A DNA stretch of 64,000 nt. Origin: Capnocytophaga granulosa ATCC 51502 (GTDB lineage Bacteria > Bacteroidota > Bacteroidia > Flavobacteriales > Flavobacteriaceae). How positions within the stretch are numbered: position 1 is the stretch's first letter; every line of letters begins with the position of its first letter. Below, in pieces: positions 9,035-15,951 of the stretch. The stretch covers positions 919,604-983,603 of the forward strand of contig NZ_KE150242.1 of the NCBI RefSeq assembly GCF_000411115.1. Reading direction: 5' to 3'. A program made the translations under genes and the position numbers. Under the pieces are notes generated by a model. The model worked only from the letters and a program-made list of their open reading frames with translations, did no database searches and was not told the origin of the DNA.

Positions 9035-9067
9035 CTTGACTTTGCCTCTGTGATTGTTGTACCTTTG
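9035..9067 (+). promoter_or_regulatory. Promoter upstream of the repeat-rich hypothetical gene
   Basis: CTTG at 9035-9038, a 21-base spacer and TACCTTTG at 9060-9067 fit the Bacteroidetes consensus. The leader that follows holds a perfect CGTCTG/CAGACG hairpin (9081-9096) and then ATTAATCATT repeats that run up to the start codon. Confidence 0.65.
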
Positions 9068-9158
9068 CACCACATTCAGTCGTCTGCATTCAGACGTTAG
9101 TAGTCTGACATTAATCATTGCTGGCATTAATCATTAATCATTGTTGGCATTAATCATT

Positions 9159-9887
9159 ATGGAAGAGGCTTTAGACATACTTTGGACATACGCACGCCGC
9201 CAGGCGATTGATTGCAATGGCAAGATGGTAATCCCTACCATTAACCAAAGCATTGCAGCCATCCGTTTGATCATTCGTTTAGAAGAGGCTAAAAAAAGTG
9301 ATGAGAGAAAATCAAAAAGTGAAGAACAAAAAATGATGAGGGAAGAACAAAAAACAATGAGTGAAGAACGAAGAGTAAAGCCAAGCAAAAACTTAGAGCT
9401 TGGATATGTGGGTGAAGAACAAAGCGTGATGAGTGTCACTGACTATACTCCCTCTGAGGAGGAAGAGGAAGAAGAGGTATCTCCTTTCGCTCCTTTTCTA
9501 TTGGACGAAGACGATTGGTCTTGTTCGGCTGACAACCAACTTCCTAAGGAAACGCCGCTTTCCACTATTCACTATTCACTATCCACTCAAAAGCTCCCCG
9601 CTCTTGTCCCCGCTGAAAAGACTTCTTATCACCAGCAACTCAAGAGTTGTGCTAAAAAATACTTTGAAAAATATATGAAACCCAAACCTTTCTCTAACGG
9701 AAAGTGTCAGCAGACGACCTCTTGCAAGCATCCGTACGCCGCAAGCAATCGCCTCTATGACGGTTTTCCTACAAAGAAGCAACACCCTACGCTACACGAT
9801 CCCTATATGGGAGTTACCCAAGCAGAGCTGCTCTCCAATGTAAGACCACCACCAAAGAGTTTCAAGCTAGCAGAGACCAACCACTAA
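9159..9887 (+). CDS. Hypothetical protein containing intergenic-type repeats
   Basis: I start it at the ATG at 9159 (242 residues). The first 45 residues (EEALDILWTYARRQAID onward) form a well-behaved helical domain. Residues 46-90 (repeated SEEQK/MSEERR runs) and a later STIHYSLST stretch are translations of the same short repeats found between genes elsewhere in the window. An acidic EEEEEEE run and a basic C-terminal part follow. No family is recognised. It appears to be a real N-terminal domain whose tail has been extended or interrupted by repeat sequence. Confidence 0.5.
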   Translation: MEEALDILWTYARRQAIDCNGKMVIPTINQSIAAIRLIIRLEEAKKSDERKSKSEEQKMMREEQKTMSEERRVKPSKNLELGYVGEEQSVMSVTDYTPSEEEEEEEVSPFAPFLLDEDDWSCSADNQLPKETPLSTIHYSLSTQKLPALVPAEKTSYHQQLKSCAKKYFEKYMKPKPFSNGKCQQTTSCKHPYAASNRLYDGFPTKKQHPTLHDPYMGVTQAELLSNVRPPPKSFKLAETNH

Positions 9888-9937
9888 TGCAAGTCAATCA
9901 GAAATAGTTTGCGAAAAATTAGCATGAGCAGGTGTAG

Positions 9938-9957
9938 GGGCTAATGGCAATTAGCCC
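9938..9957. other. Hairpin after the repeat-rich gene
   Basis: GGGCTAAT and ATTAGCCC form a perfect 8-bp stem with a 4-base loop. There is no long T-run, so it may be a weak terminator or a structured remnant. Confidence 0.4.
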
Positions 9958-10013
9958 TTGAAAGAGAGCAAATTAAGAACCAATCTCTTGTTCTATTTAT
10001 TCGCAATCTAAAT

Positions 10014-10242
10014 AACGTGTGTTCGATATAACGAAAGCTCCCACAGATTTTCACGGATTTCACAGATTTTCTATGTTTGTGTAATTGTGCTGTTGCGATT
10101 TACACAGATTTTTATAAGGCCAAAGGCCTTATTTATCCGTGGAAATTAAGGAGTTATACTTAGTTGTTATATCATTCTCTCCGTAAAAATCCGCGGAATC
10201 TGTGGGAGAAAAATATAATTTCGCTTACGTCGAACTCACGTT
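10014..10242. mobile_element. Miniature inverted-repeat element, family 1, copy A (229 bp)
   Basis: The element begins AACGTG(T/A)GTTCGA and ends in the reverse complement TCGAACTCACGTT. The inverted similarity extends inwards through the CTCCCACAGAT blocks. The interior has no gene and holds an AAGGCCAAAGGCCTT palindrome. A second copy of identical length lies at 51236-51464 and differs at only a few bases. AAAT is present directly on both sides of this copy, a possible target duplication. It probably moves by a transposase encoded elsewhere. Confidence 0.75.
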
Positions 10243-10267
10243 AAATATGATTGGCTATAAAGATAAA

Positions 10268-10350
10268 AGTGAATAGTGAAAAAACGCTATTCACTATTCA
10301 CTATTCACTATTCACTTTTCACTATTCACTTTTCACTATTCATTTTTCAC
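10268..10350. repeat. ATTCACT heptamer array overlapping the end of the CtlX-like gene
   Basis: Seven-base units of ATTCACT or TTTCACT run through this segment. At its left end AGTGAATAG pairs with CTATTCACT to make a 9-bp stem. The array supplies the last residues and the TAG stop (10336-10338) of the leftward CtlX-like gene. Confidence 0.75.
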
Positions 10351-11271
10351 TCCAAAGACCTCTGCCAGCATACAGCGGGCGCTACCGCCTCCGCATACCT
10401 CTATAGTGGAAAGATCGCTATAGAGTATTTGGGTATGTCGCTCTATGGCTTCTATCTGCTGAGGAGTCAGGGCATTATAAGCCGTCTTGCTCATCACCAA
10501 GTACTTGGCATCTTTCCCTTTCACTTGGAGCATATTCCCAACAAAGTAATCCACTTGTTCGGGACTTATGGTAATAATCTCCTTGTGATCTTCCTTGAGG
10601 TGATGGAGCACATTCTTGCGTTCGCTCTTATCCTCTATCACATCAGGACAGATAATAGCAAAGGTCTCCCCAAGTGCCATCATCACATTGGTATGATAGA
10701 TAGGTTTTAGCTCTCCATCTGCATGCTGGAAAGCCTTGAAGATAACAGGTGTATATTCAAAATCCTCACAGAACTCAATGAATAGCTCCTCACTGGCTCT
10801 GGCCGAAAGCGCACAATAAGCCTTGCGATGGATTCTATCCAAGACCATAGCGCCCGTCCCCTCCAAGTAGAGCCCTTCGTTCTCTGCTTCTGTATAGTCA
10901 TATACGTTCTCTATCTCAAAGCCTTCTGCTTCCACTATATCTAAGATATCCTCGCGGCGCTCCCTACGTCTGTTTTCAGCAAACATGGGGTAGAAAGCCA
11001 CATTCTTATTATTGTGAAAGCTAATCCAGTTGTTCGGAAATATAGAATCAGGTGTATCCTGCTCGTAGATATCATCCACTACGATGACATGTACACCCAC
11101 CGCCCTGAGCTTGCTGACCAAGGCATCAAACTCCTCTTGTGCCTTTAGGTTGATTTGCTCATTAGTGATATCGATTCCTTTTTGGAAATAATTATTCACC
11201 AAGGTCTGCTCATTCGTCCTAAAACGCACAGGGCGTATCATCAGCACCGTATCAGTAATTTGTTTTTTCAT
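10336..11271 (-). CDS. ctlX: CtlX-like amidinotransferase/dimethylargininase-family hydrolase
   Basis: The protein belongs to the guanidino-group-modifying superfamily (arginine deiminase fold) and resembles the CtlX group linked to citrulline or arginine use. Catalytic candidates are the acidic residue in YLEGTGAM, the histidine in YHTNVMMA and the C-terminal cysteine in CGGGSARCMLAE. I start it at the ATG at 11271 (311 residues) because the extra upstream residues are encoded by a tandem repeat. It lies downstream of the deoxyhypusine-synthase-like gene and is read in the same direction, so the two may serve arginine/agmatine or polyamine metabolism. Its stop codon lies inside a heptamer array. 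Confidence 0.82.
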   Translation of the reverse strand: MKKQITDTVLMIRPVRFRTNEQTLVNNYFQKGIDITNEQINLKAQEEFDALVSKLRAVGVHVIVVDDIYEQDTPDSIFPNNWISFHNNKNVAFYPMFAENRRRERREDILDIVEAEGFEIENVYDYTEAENEGLYLEGTGAMVLDRIHRKAYCALSARASEELFIEFCEDFEYTPVIFKAFQHADGELKPIYHTNVMMALGETFAIICPDVIEDKSERKNVLHHLKEDHKEIITISPEQVDYFVGNMLQVKGKDAKYLVMSKTAYNALTPQQIEAIERHTQILYSDLSTIEVCGGGSARCMLAEVFGVKNE

Positions 11272-11286
11272 ATTATTAGTCATTTT

Positions 11287-11342
11287 ATTAGTCACTCGTC
11301 ATTAGTCACTCGTCATTAGTCACTCGTCATTAGTCACTCGTC
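11287..11342. repeat. Four perfect copies of ATTAGTCACTCGTC
   Basis: A 14-bp unit is repeated four times head to tail with no mismatch. The right end of the array overlaps the stop codon of the deoxyhypusine-synthase-like gene (11341-11343), and the left end borders the start of the CtlX-like gene. Perfect copies point to recent expansion. Confidence 0.9.
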
Positions 11343-12315
11343 ACTGATTAAGTATATACGCAAAGATAAGCGGTGCCACAATAGTAGCATCGGATTCTAC
11401 GATAAACTTAGGCGTATCTATATCCAATTTCCCCCAAGTGATCTTCTCATTAGGCACTGCCCCTGAGTAAGATCCATAGCTGGTAGTAGAGTCAGATATT
11501 TGACAGAAGTAAGACCAAAAAGGTACACCCTCCCACTCTAGGTCTTGGTACATCATAGGCACTACACAGATAGGGAAATCCCCTGCGATACCACCACCTA
11601 TCTGGAAGAAGCCTACACCTTTACCAGCAGAATTGTTGCGATACCATTCGGTAAGGTAGATCATATATTCTATACCTGTCTTTACCGTATGTGCCTTTAG
11701 GTTTCCTTTGATTACATTGGCAGCAAAGATATTTCCCGTAGTGGAATCCTCCCAGCCTGGGCATATGATAGGAATGTTCTTTTCAGCAGCAGCCAATATC
11801 CAAGAGTTCTTAGGGTCTATCTCATAGTATTGTTCTAACACACCAGAGCGTACCACTTGGTAAAGAAATTCGTGTGGAAAATAGCGTTCGCCCTTTTCTT
11901 CGGCCTTGTGCCATACTTCCTCTAAGTGTTTTTGTAAGCGGCGGAAAGCCTCTTCCTCTGGAATACAAGTATCAGTTACACGGTTGTAGTGTCCGTCCAA
12001 GAGTTCGCGCTCTTGTTCAGGTGTAAGGTCTCTATAGTGAGGTACACGTTTGTAGTGAGAGTGTGCCACAAGGTTCATCACATCTTCCTCAAGGTTTGCC
12101 CCTGTACAGGAGATAATATCCACCTTGCCTTGACGTATCATCTCAGCCAAGGAAATCCCTAGCTCTGCTGTACTCATCGCACCTGCTAGCGCCACAAGCA
12201 TCTTTCCTCCTTCTTGTAGGTGAGTTTCATAGCCCTTAGCTGCATCTACTAAGGCTGCTGCATTAAAATGTAGAAAATGCTTCTCAATAAATTGAGAAAT
12301 GGGTCCTTTATTCAT
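11341..12315 (-). CDS. Deoxyhypusine synthase family protein
   Basis: The 324-residue length and motifs match the NAD-dependent deoxyhypusine/homospermidine synthase superfamily. Visible features are SCTGANLEED in the N-terminal third, a GNIFAAN segment, FFQIGGGIAGDFPI, and the C-terminal ITWGKLDID, which corresponds to the region of the active-site lysine in the eukaryotic enzyme. Bacteria lack eIF5A, so the bacterial members probably make a polyamine or act on an agmatine-type substrate. It follows tamL after 34 bases and precedes the CtlX-like gene on the same strand. Confidence 0.85.
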   Translation of the reverse strand: MNKGPISQFIEKHFLHFNAAALVDAAKGYETHLQEGGKMLVALAGAMSTAELGISLAEMIRQGKVDIISCTGANLEEDVMNLVAHSHYKRVPHYRDLTPEQERELLDGHYNRVTDTCIPEEEAFRRLQKHLEEVWHKAEEKGERYFPHEFLYQVVRSGVLEQYYEIDPKNSWILAAAEKNIPIICPGWEDSTTGNIFAANVIKGNLKAHTVKTGIEYMIYLTEWYRNNSAGKGVGFFQIGGGIAGDFPICVVPMMYQDLEWEGVPFWSYFCQISDSTTSYGSYSGAVPNEKITWGKLDIDTPKFIVESDATIVAPLIFAYILNQ

Positions 12316-12349
12316 CTTAAAAATATTTAATTAGTTGTTGTACAATTTA

Positions 12350-14926
12350 TTAGAAAGGATAATTAATTCCTATGTTAAAAACAAAATTAGAGAGTTTCAG
12401 CTTATTTGTCCAGTGTTGAGTAACCCGCTGTGAGGGGTTGTATAGCTTCATTCCGAAATCCCCACGTATGACAAAGTAATTCAGATCATAGCGCAAACCA
12501 AACCCAGTGGATAAGGCTATATCCGATATATCCGAGAGCCTATCCAGCATGGCCTCTGTCCTATTTTCACTATCCATGAGGTGCCATACATTCCCCGCAT
12601 CCAAGAAAAGTGCTCCCTTCAGCGCACTGGCTATGGTAAAGCGGTATTCTGCATTGGCGGCCAATTTGAAATTGGCTTCGTTAAACTCTAAAACCGAACC
12701 CGATGAGCCTGGTCCTAGGGAGTAGGCACGCCAACCTCGGTTGTCATTGGCTCCTCCCGCAAAGTAGCTACGCGAGAATGGGATATTCTTCCCATTCCCA
12801 TAGGGCATGGCAAAGCCAATAAAACCGCGTAAGGCTAAGACCTCTCCGCTATTTTTTCTAGTCGATAGCGGAAAGTGCTTGATGTATTCCACCTCTGCCT
12901 TGGCATATTGCGCATAAGCCACATCCAAAAACTTACGTTGGCCTTCCTCATCCTCAGGGTGCTTACGTATGATATTCACCAGCTGAGGAAGATTCCCCGC
13001 TGTCTCCACCTTCACTCGGAATTGCTCATAGGTAGGCTCATAGTAATTCAGCGTATTGTTGGACATATAGGTGAAACTGGTAGCCATAATCAGGTCATTG
13101 CGTGTCAGATGGTAAAAACGCTCATAGAGGTTGAGCAAGTCCAAATTCCTCTGGGCTGGATTCGTCCAATCCCTGCGAAACATATCATAGATGAAATACT
13201 CATAGGCTTCTCTTCTTTTGAGATTGCCCCTATCATCTAAGTAGTGAGCAGGCGCAGTGCCTTCTTTCCTTACAATGCTATTGAGTGCTTCATACGAACT
13301 CTCATATACATTGAAATAATTCTCAGGATTTTTGTTATGTACATACTCTATATCCATGATTTCCAATATGTTGCGATTGGCCGTATTAGGACTCCAGGTA
13401 TAGCGGAGTACCCCTGAGGTCTTCTGCCTGTCCAAACCTATATTCTCTTGGGTACTAGTGGAGAGTTGTAACATGGTCTGGGGGGTCTTAGAATAAGGAA
13501 CAAGTGATTCTATCCTACCAAAAAACCATATACGCGGAATGGTCAGGCGCAAACCGCCTCCATATTCAAAGAGATTGAAAAAGGCAGAACTACCATCCAA
13601 GAATTGCTGTGCTCCCATGGTGATGCGTGGAGTTACCTCTAGGGTTTCTGCCCCTCTAAAGACGTTTCTTGCAATAAAAGAAGTACTAAACCCTATCCCA
13701 AACTCCTGTATAGAGGAGCGAGAGAGTTCCAAATTGGTCTCTATAGAAAAGCGTTTGAGTGGTTCCAAGTGTATATCCGCTTCCAAAACCCTTTCCAAGG
13801 TATCATTCTTGGCATAGTGATATTGTATATTGGGATACTTAAAAGCCCTAAGGTTGTTAATCTGCCTATAAGCATTGTTGCGGTCTATATCTCGGTAAAT
13901 ACTCTCCGAACGCAAGGCAATAGCATCATAGAGGGTTTGCTTACGATAGCGCAACTTATGGCGGTAATAGTAAGTAATCCCTTTGTATTCTAGCGAATCA
14001 TAGGGGGTATTCTCAGAAGAAGAATCATAATCAGTATAGAGGCGTACTTTCCTTATTTTGTGAACCTTATAAGGTTTTTGCGTGGGGGGATCGGTAGAGC
14101 GATCTATGTAGTTGGCTATGGTAGTGGTCACATTGATCAGCGAATCGTTGTTATACACTACCGTGTCCCGTGCTATGGTAAAGTCTATAGCACTTTGCTG
14201 AAAATTATAGAAGCCATTATTGCGCAATAGGCTAGTAATACGTGCCCTTTCACTATTGAATTTCTCCAATCGGTAGAAAGTCCGTGGCTTAATAATACGT
14301 TCATTTATACGCTTTTTGTAGAGGGAATCAATCTCTGGGGAAAGGATTTGGGTATCCAAAGAATCAATATAATAGCGGCGCCCCCTATCTATATGGTAGG
14401 TTACTGAAGCCTGTTTTTCTTTGTCTGTAGGAGTGATTTCATAGTGGCCTATATTATTAAAATAGCCCACACTGTTGTAGTAAGCATGGAGGGTATGTGC
14501 CGATTTGCGAGTCTCCACTGTATCTATAATCACAGGTGCTTGTCCCATTCGCTGGAGCATACGATCCTTGCCCGAAACCAAAAAGGATTCCCCCAAGCGT
14601 TGGGTTTGTTTTTTAGAGAGAAAGCCATCTAAGAAGCGATGCCACTTAGGATGCCTCACAAGCCATTTTTGATAGTTTTCCAGAGCATGGTCATCGGCCA
14701 AGTTATAGATAAGCAATCCCAGTGGAATCCCCAACAATCGCGAATTGGGTTCCTGGCGTAGATAGCCATAAATATTGGCATTTTTAGGTTTTTTATTATT
14801 AACAGAAATCGTATTCTTACGCAGCAGATACGCTCCCTCCGGCACTTTTTTTGTAGGATTACACCCCAGCAGATAAGCCAAAGCAAAGAGTAAGAATACT
14901 ATTTTAGCAACAAATGTATGCTTCAT
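12350..14926 (-). CDS. tamL: TamL-like outer membrane assembly lipoprotein (BamA/TamA family)
   Basis: This 858-residue protein has a lipoprotein signal peptide with lipobox LLGC and the lipidated cysteine at position 22. POTRA-like repeats follow (about residues 130-420). The C-terminal half is beta-rich, resembles an Omp85 barrel, and ends in phenylalanine as barrel proteins usually do. A SRSYFAGGANDNRGW segment matches the conserved barrel-lid region of the family. Bacteroidetes carry such a lipidated TamA relative that works with TamB, but no tamB is visible here. It has its own promoter and leads a leftward gene set. Confidence 0.87.
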   Translation of the reverse strand: MKHTFVAKIVFLLFALAYLLGCNPTKKVPEGAYLLRKNTISVNNKKPKNANIYGYLRQEPNSRLLGIPLGLLIYNLADDHALENYQKWLVRHPKWHRFLDGFLSKKQTQRLGESFLVSGKDRMLQRMGQAPVIIDTVETRKSAHTLHAYYNSVGYFNNIGHYEITPTDKEKQASVTYHIDRGRRYYIDSLDTQILSPEIDSLYKKRINERIIKPRTFYRLEKFNSERARITSLLRNNGFYNFQQSAIDFTIARDTVVYNNDSLINVTTTIANYIDRSTDPPTQKPYKVHKIRKVRLYTDYDSSSENTPYDSLEYKGITYYYRHKLRYRKQTLYDAIALRSESIYRDIDRNNAYRQINNLRAFKYPNIQYHYAKNDTLERVLEADIHLEPLKRFSIETNLELSRSSIQEFGIGFSTSFIARNVFRGAETLEVTPRITMGAQQFLDGSSAFFNLFEYGGGLRLTIPRIWFFGRIESLVPYSKTPQTMLQLSTSTQENIGLDRQKTSGVLRYTWSPNTANRNILEIMDIEYVHNKNPENYFNVYESSYEALNSIVRKEGTAPAHYLDDRGNLKRREAYEYFIYDMFRRDWTNPAQRNLDLLNLYERFYHLTRNDLIMATSFTYMSNNTLNYYEPTYEQFRVKVETAGNLPQLVNIIRKHPEDEEGQRKFLDVAYAQYAKAEVEYIKHFPLSTRKNSGEVLALRGFIGFAMPYGNGKNIPFSRSYFAGGANDNRGWRAYSLGPGSSGSVLEFNEANFKLAANAEYRFTIASALKGALFLDAGNVWHLMDSENRTEAMLDRLSDISDIALSTGFGLRYDLNYFVIRGDFGMKLYNPSQRVTQHWTNKLKLSNFVFNIGINYPF

Positions 14927-14949
14927 CGGATAGCCTCAAAATTTCGGCT

Positions 14950-14980
14950 CAAAATTACAAATTTTATACGATAATACAAT
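14950..14980 (-). promoter_or_regulatory. Promoter of tamL
   Basis: On the minus strand ATTG (14980-14977), a 19-base spacer and TAATTTTG (14957-14950) fit the consensus. The tamL ATG is 24 bases further on. Confidence 0.65.
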
Positions 14981-14990
14981 TATAATTATC

Positions 14991-15012
14991 AATTGTTAAT
15001 TGTTAATTGTTA
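14991..15012. repeat. AATTGTT tandem repeat
   Basis: Three copies of the 7-base unit AATTGTT lie upstream of the tamL promoter. The complementary array TTAACAA is found at 15910-15948 across the toxin-antitoxin pair, so the two flank that module as inverted copies. Confidence 0.7.
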
Positions 15013-15048
15013 CTGGCTATCTCCTGCTCCGATGCCAGCATAGAAAAA

Positions 15049-15393
15049 TTAGTTTTCAAATAGAAAATCAAAACCATAAAACTTATTCAGTTCTGTATAA
15101 TGTCCTTTACAAAGCATTACAAATATGAGCTTTTCCTCATCATATATTCTATAGACAAGTCTGTGTTCATCTGTAATCCTCCTTGACCAAATATGAATTT
15201 CTTGAGGGTCTAAAGTAGGGTCTATCTTATCTACATCTTTCAAACGTTCTGGTTTTCCTGTTCCTTTTCTTGGTGAGACTGATAGTTCAAGTATTAGTTT
15301 ATTGATTTTTTCTAAAACCTTGACCTTTCCCGAATTACGAAATTCTATATATTGCTCCTCAAAGATATGGCTTAGCTTGAGAGTATATTCCAT
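15049..15393 (-). CDS. Txe/YoeB-family RNase toxin
   Basis: The 114-residue protein ends with the family signature: IHIWSRRITDEHRLVYRIYDEEKL and later CKGHY carry the arginine, glutamate/histidine and C-terminal tyrosine residues used by YoeB-type ribosome-dependent mRNA endonucleases. It is somewhat longer than E. coli YoeB (84 residues), with extra residues at the N-terminus and after the HY motif. It starts in the stop codon of the antitoxin (TAATG), so the two are translationally coupled. Confidence 0.87.
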   Translation of the reverse strand: MEYTLKLSHIFEEQYIEFRNSGKVKVLEKINKLILELSVSPRKGTGKPERLKDVDKIDPTLDPQEIHIWSRRITDEHRLVYRIYDEEKLIFVMLCKGHYTELNKFYGFDFLFEN

Positions 15394-15644
15394 TATCTCA
15401 ATGAATTAAGATGTTCCAAAATCTCTTTTTCCCCTCTCAATTCTTTACTGCTATCAAAGCTCTCCATTGATTTTTTCATAAGTTCATAATATTCCTCCTG
15501 AGACATTTGAGCCTCTTTTTTCTCTCTTTTGTCCTCTACCAAAGTCACATTGAGTGCTTTTAAAAAACTATCTAACAGAGCTACTTGTTCTTTATTTTTC
15601 AGACTGAAGGAATATCTTACTCCTGGTTGTATTGTCGTTACCAT
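15393..15644 (-). CDS. Antitoxin of the YoeB-type pair
   Basis: This 83-residue protein is directly upstream of the toxin with a one-base overlap. The C-terminal half is acidic and helical, as expected of the toxin-neutralising part. The N-terminus (VTTIQPGVRYSFSLKNKEQ) does not look like a standard Phd fold, so the assignment rests mostly on position. Pairs of this type usually repress their own promoter. Confidence 0.75.
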   Translation of the reverse strand: MVTTIQPGVRYSFSLKNKEQVALLDSFLKALNVTLVEDKREKKEAQMSQEEYYELMKKSMESFDSSKELRGEKEILEHLNSLR

Positions 15645-15667
15645 AGTGGTATATAATAAAGTTGATG

Positions 15668-15698
15668 CAAAGGTACATCAAATATTTTATCTAGCAAT
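15668..15698 (-). promoter_or_regulatory. Promoter of the toxin-antitoxin pair
   Basis: On the minus strand ATTG (15698-15695), a 19-base spacer and TACCTTTG (15675-15668) match the consensus exactly. It is 24 bases upstream of the antitoxin ATG and overlaps the likely autoregulatory site. Confidence 0.8.
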
Positions 15699-15761
15699 TC
15701 TTTTTATTGAAAACTTCATTGTTAATGACCATCAATGATAGAAAATTATTTGTGTATAACT

Positions 15762-15872
15762 AATTCATTAAGACGCAATAAACTCATGTCCCTACACAAG
15801 CGCTAACTAAGACAATTCCTTGCTTAGCATAGTCTCCCATAGAGACGTGAGTTTATTGTGTCTTAATGAATT
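15762..15872. repeat. Long inverted repeat with 32-base arms (111 bp)
   Basis: The left arm starts AATTCATTAAGACGCAATAA and the right arm is its reverse complement with three mismatches, around a 47-base centre. It encodes nothing. It could be a further miniature inverted-repeat element or form a long RNA hairpin between the toxin-antitoxin pair and the large chelatase gene. The arm segment ACGTGAGTT also occurs in the ends of the family 1 element. Confidence 0.8.
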
Positions 15873-15909
15873 GGGCTATACAATATGTTTTTCTACTATT
15901 AATTTCGCG

Positions 15910-15948
15910 TTAACAATTAACAATTAACAATTAACAATTGACAATTAG
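15910..15948. repeat. TTAACAA tandem repeat at the end of the chelatase gene
   Basis: About four copies of a 7-base unit lie between the inverted repeat and the stop codon (15952) of the leftward CobN-like gene. Confidence 0.7.
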
Positions 15949-15951
15949 TAA

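Noticed and set aside
10276..10710. Long rightward reading frame
   Set aside because: It lies opposite the CtlX-like gene, and its first part translates a heptamer repeat. The minus-strand gene has clear family motifs.
11287..11342. Regular repeats resembling a CRISPR array
   Set aside because: The 14-bp units are head to tail without spacers, and no cas gene is in the window.
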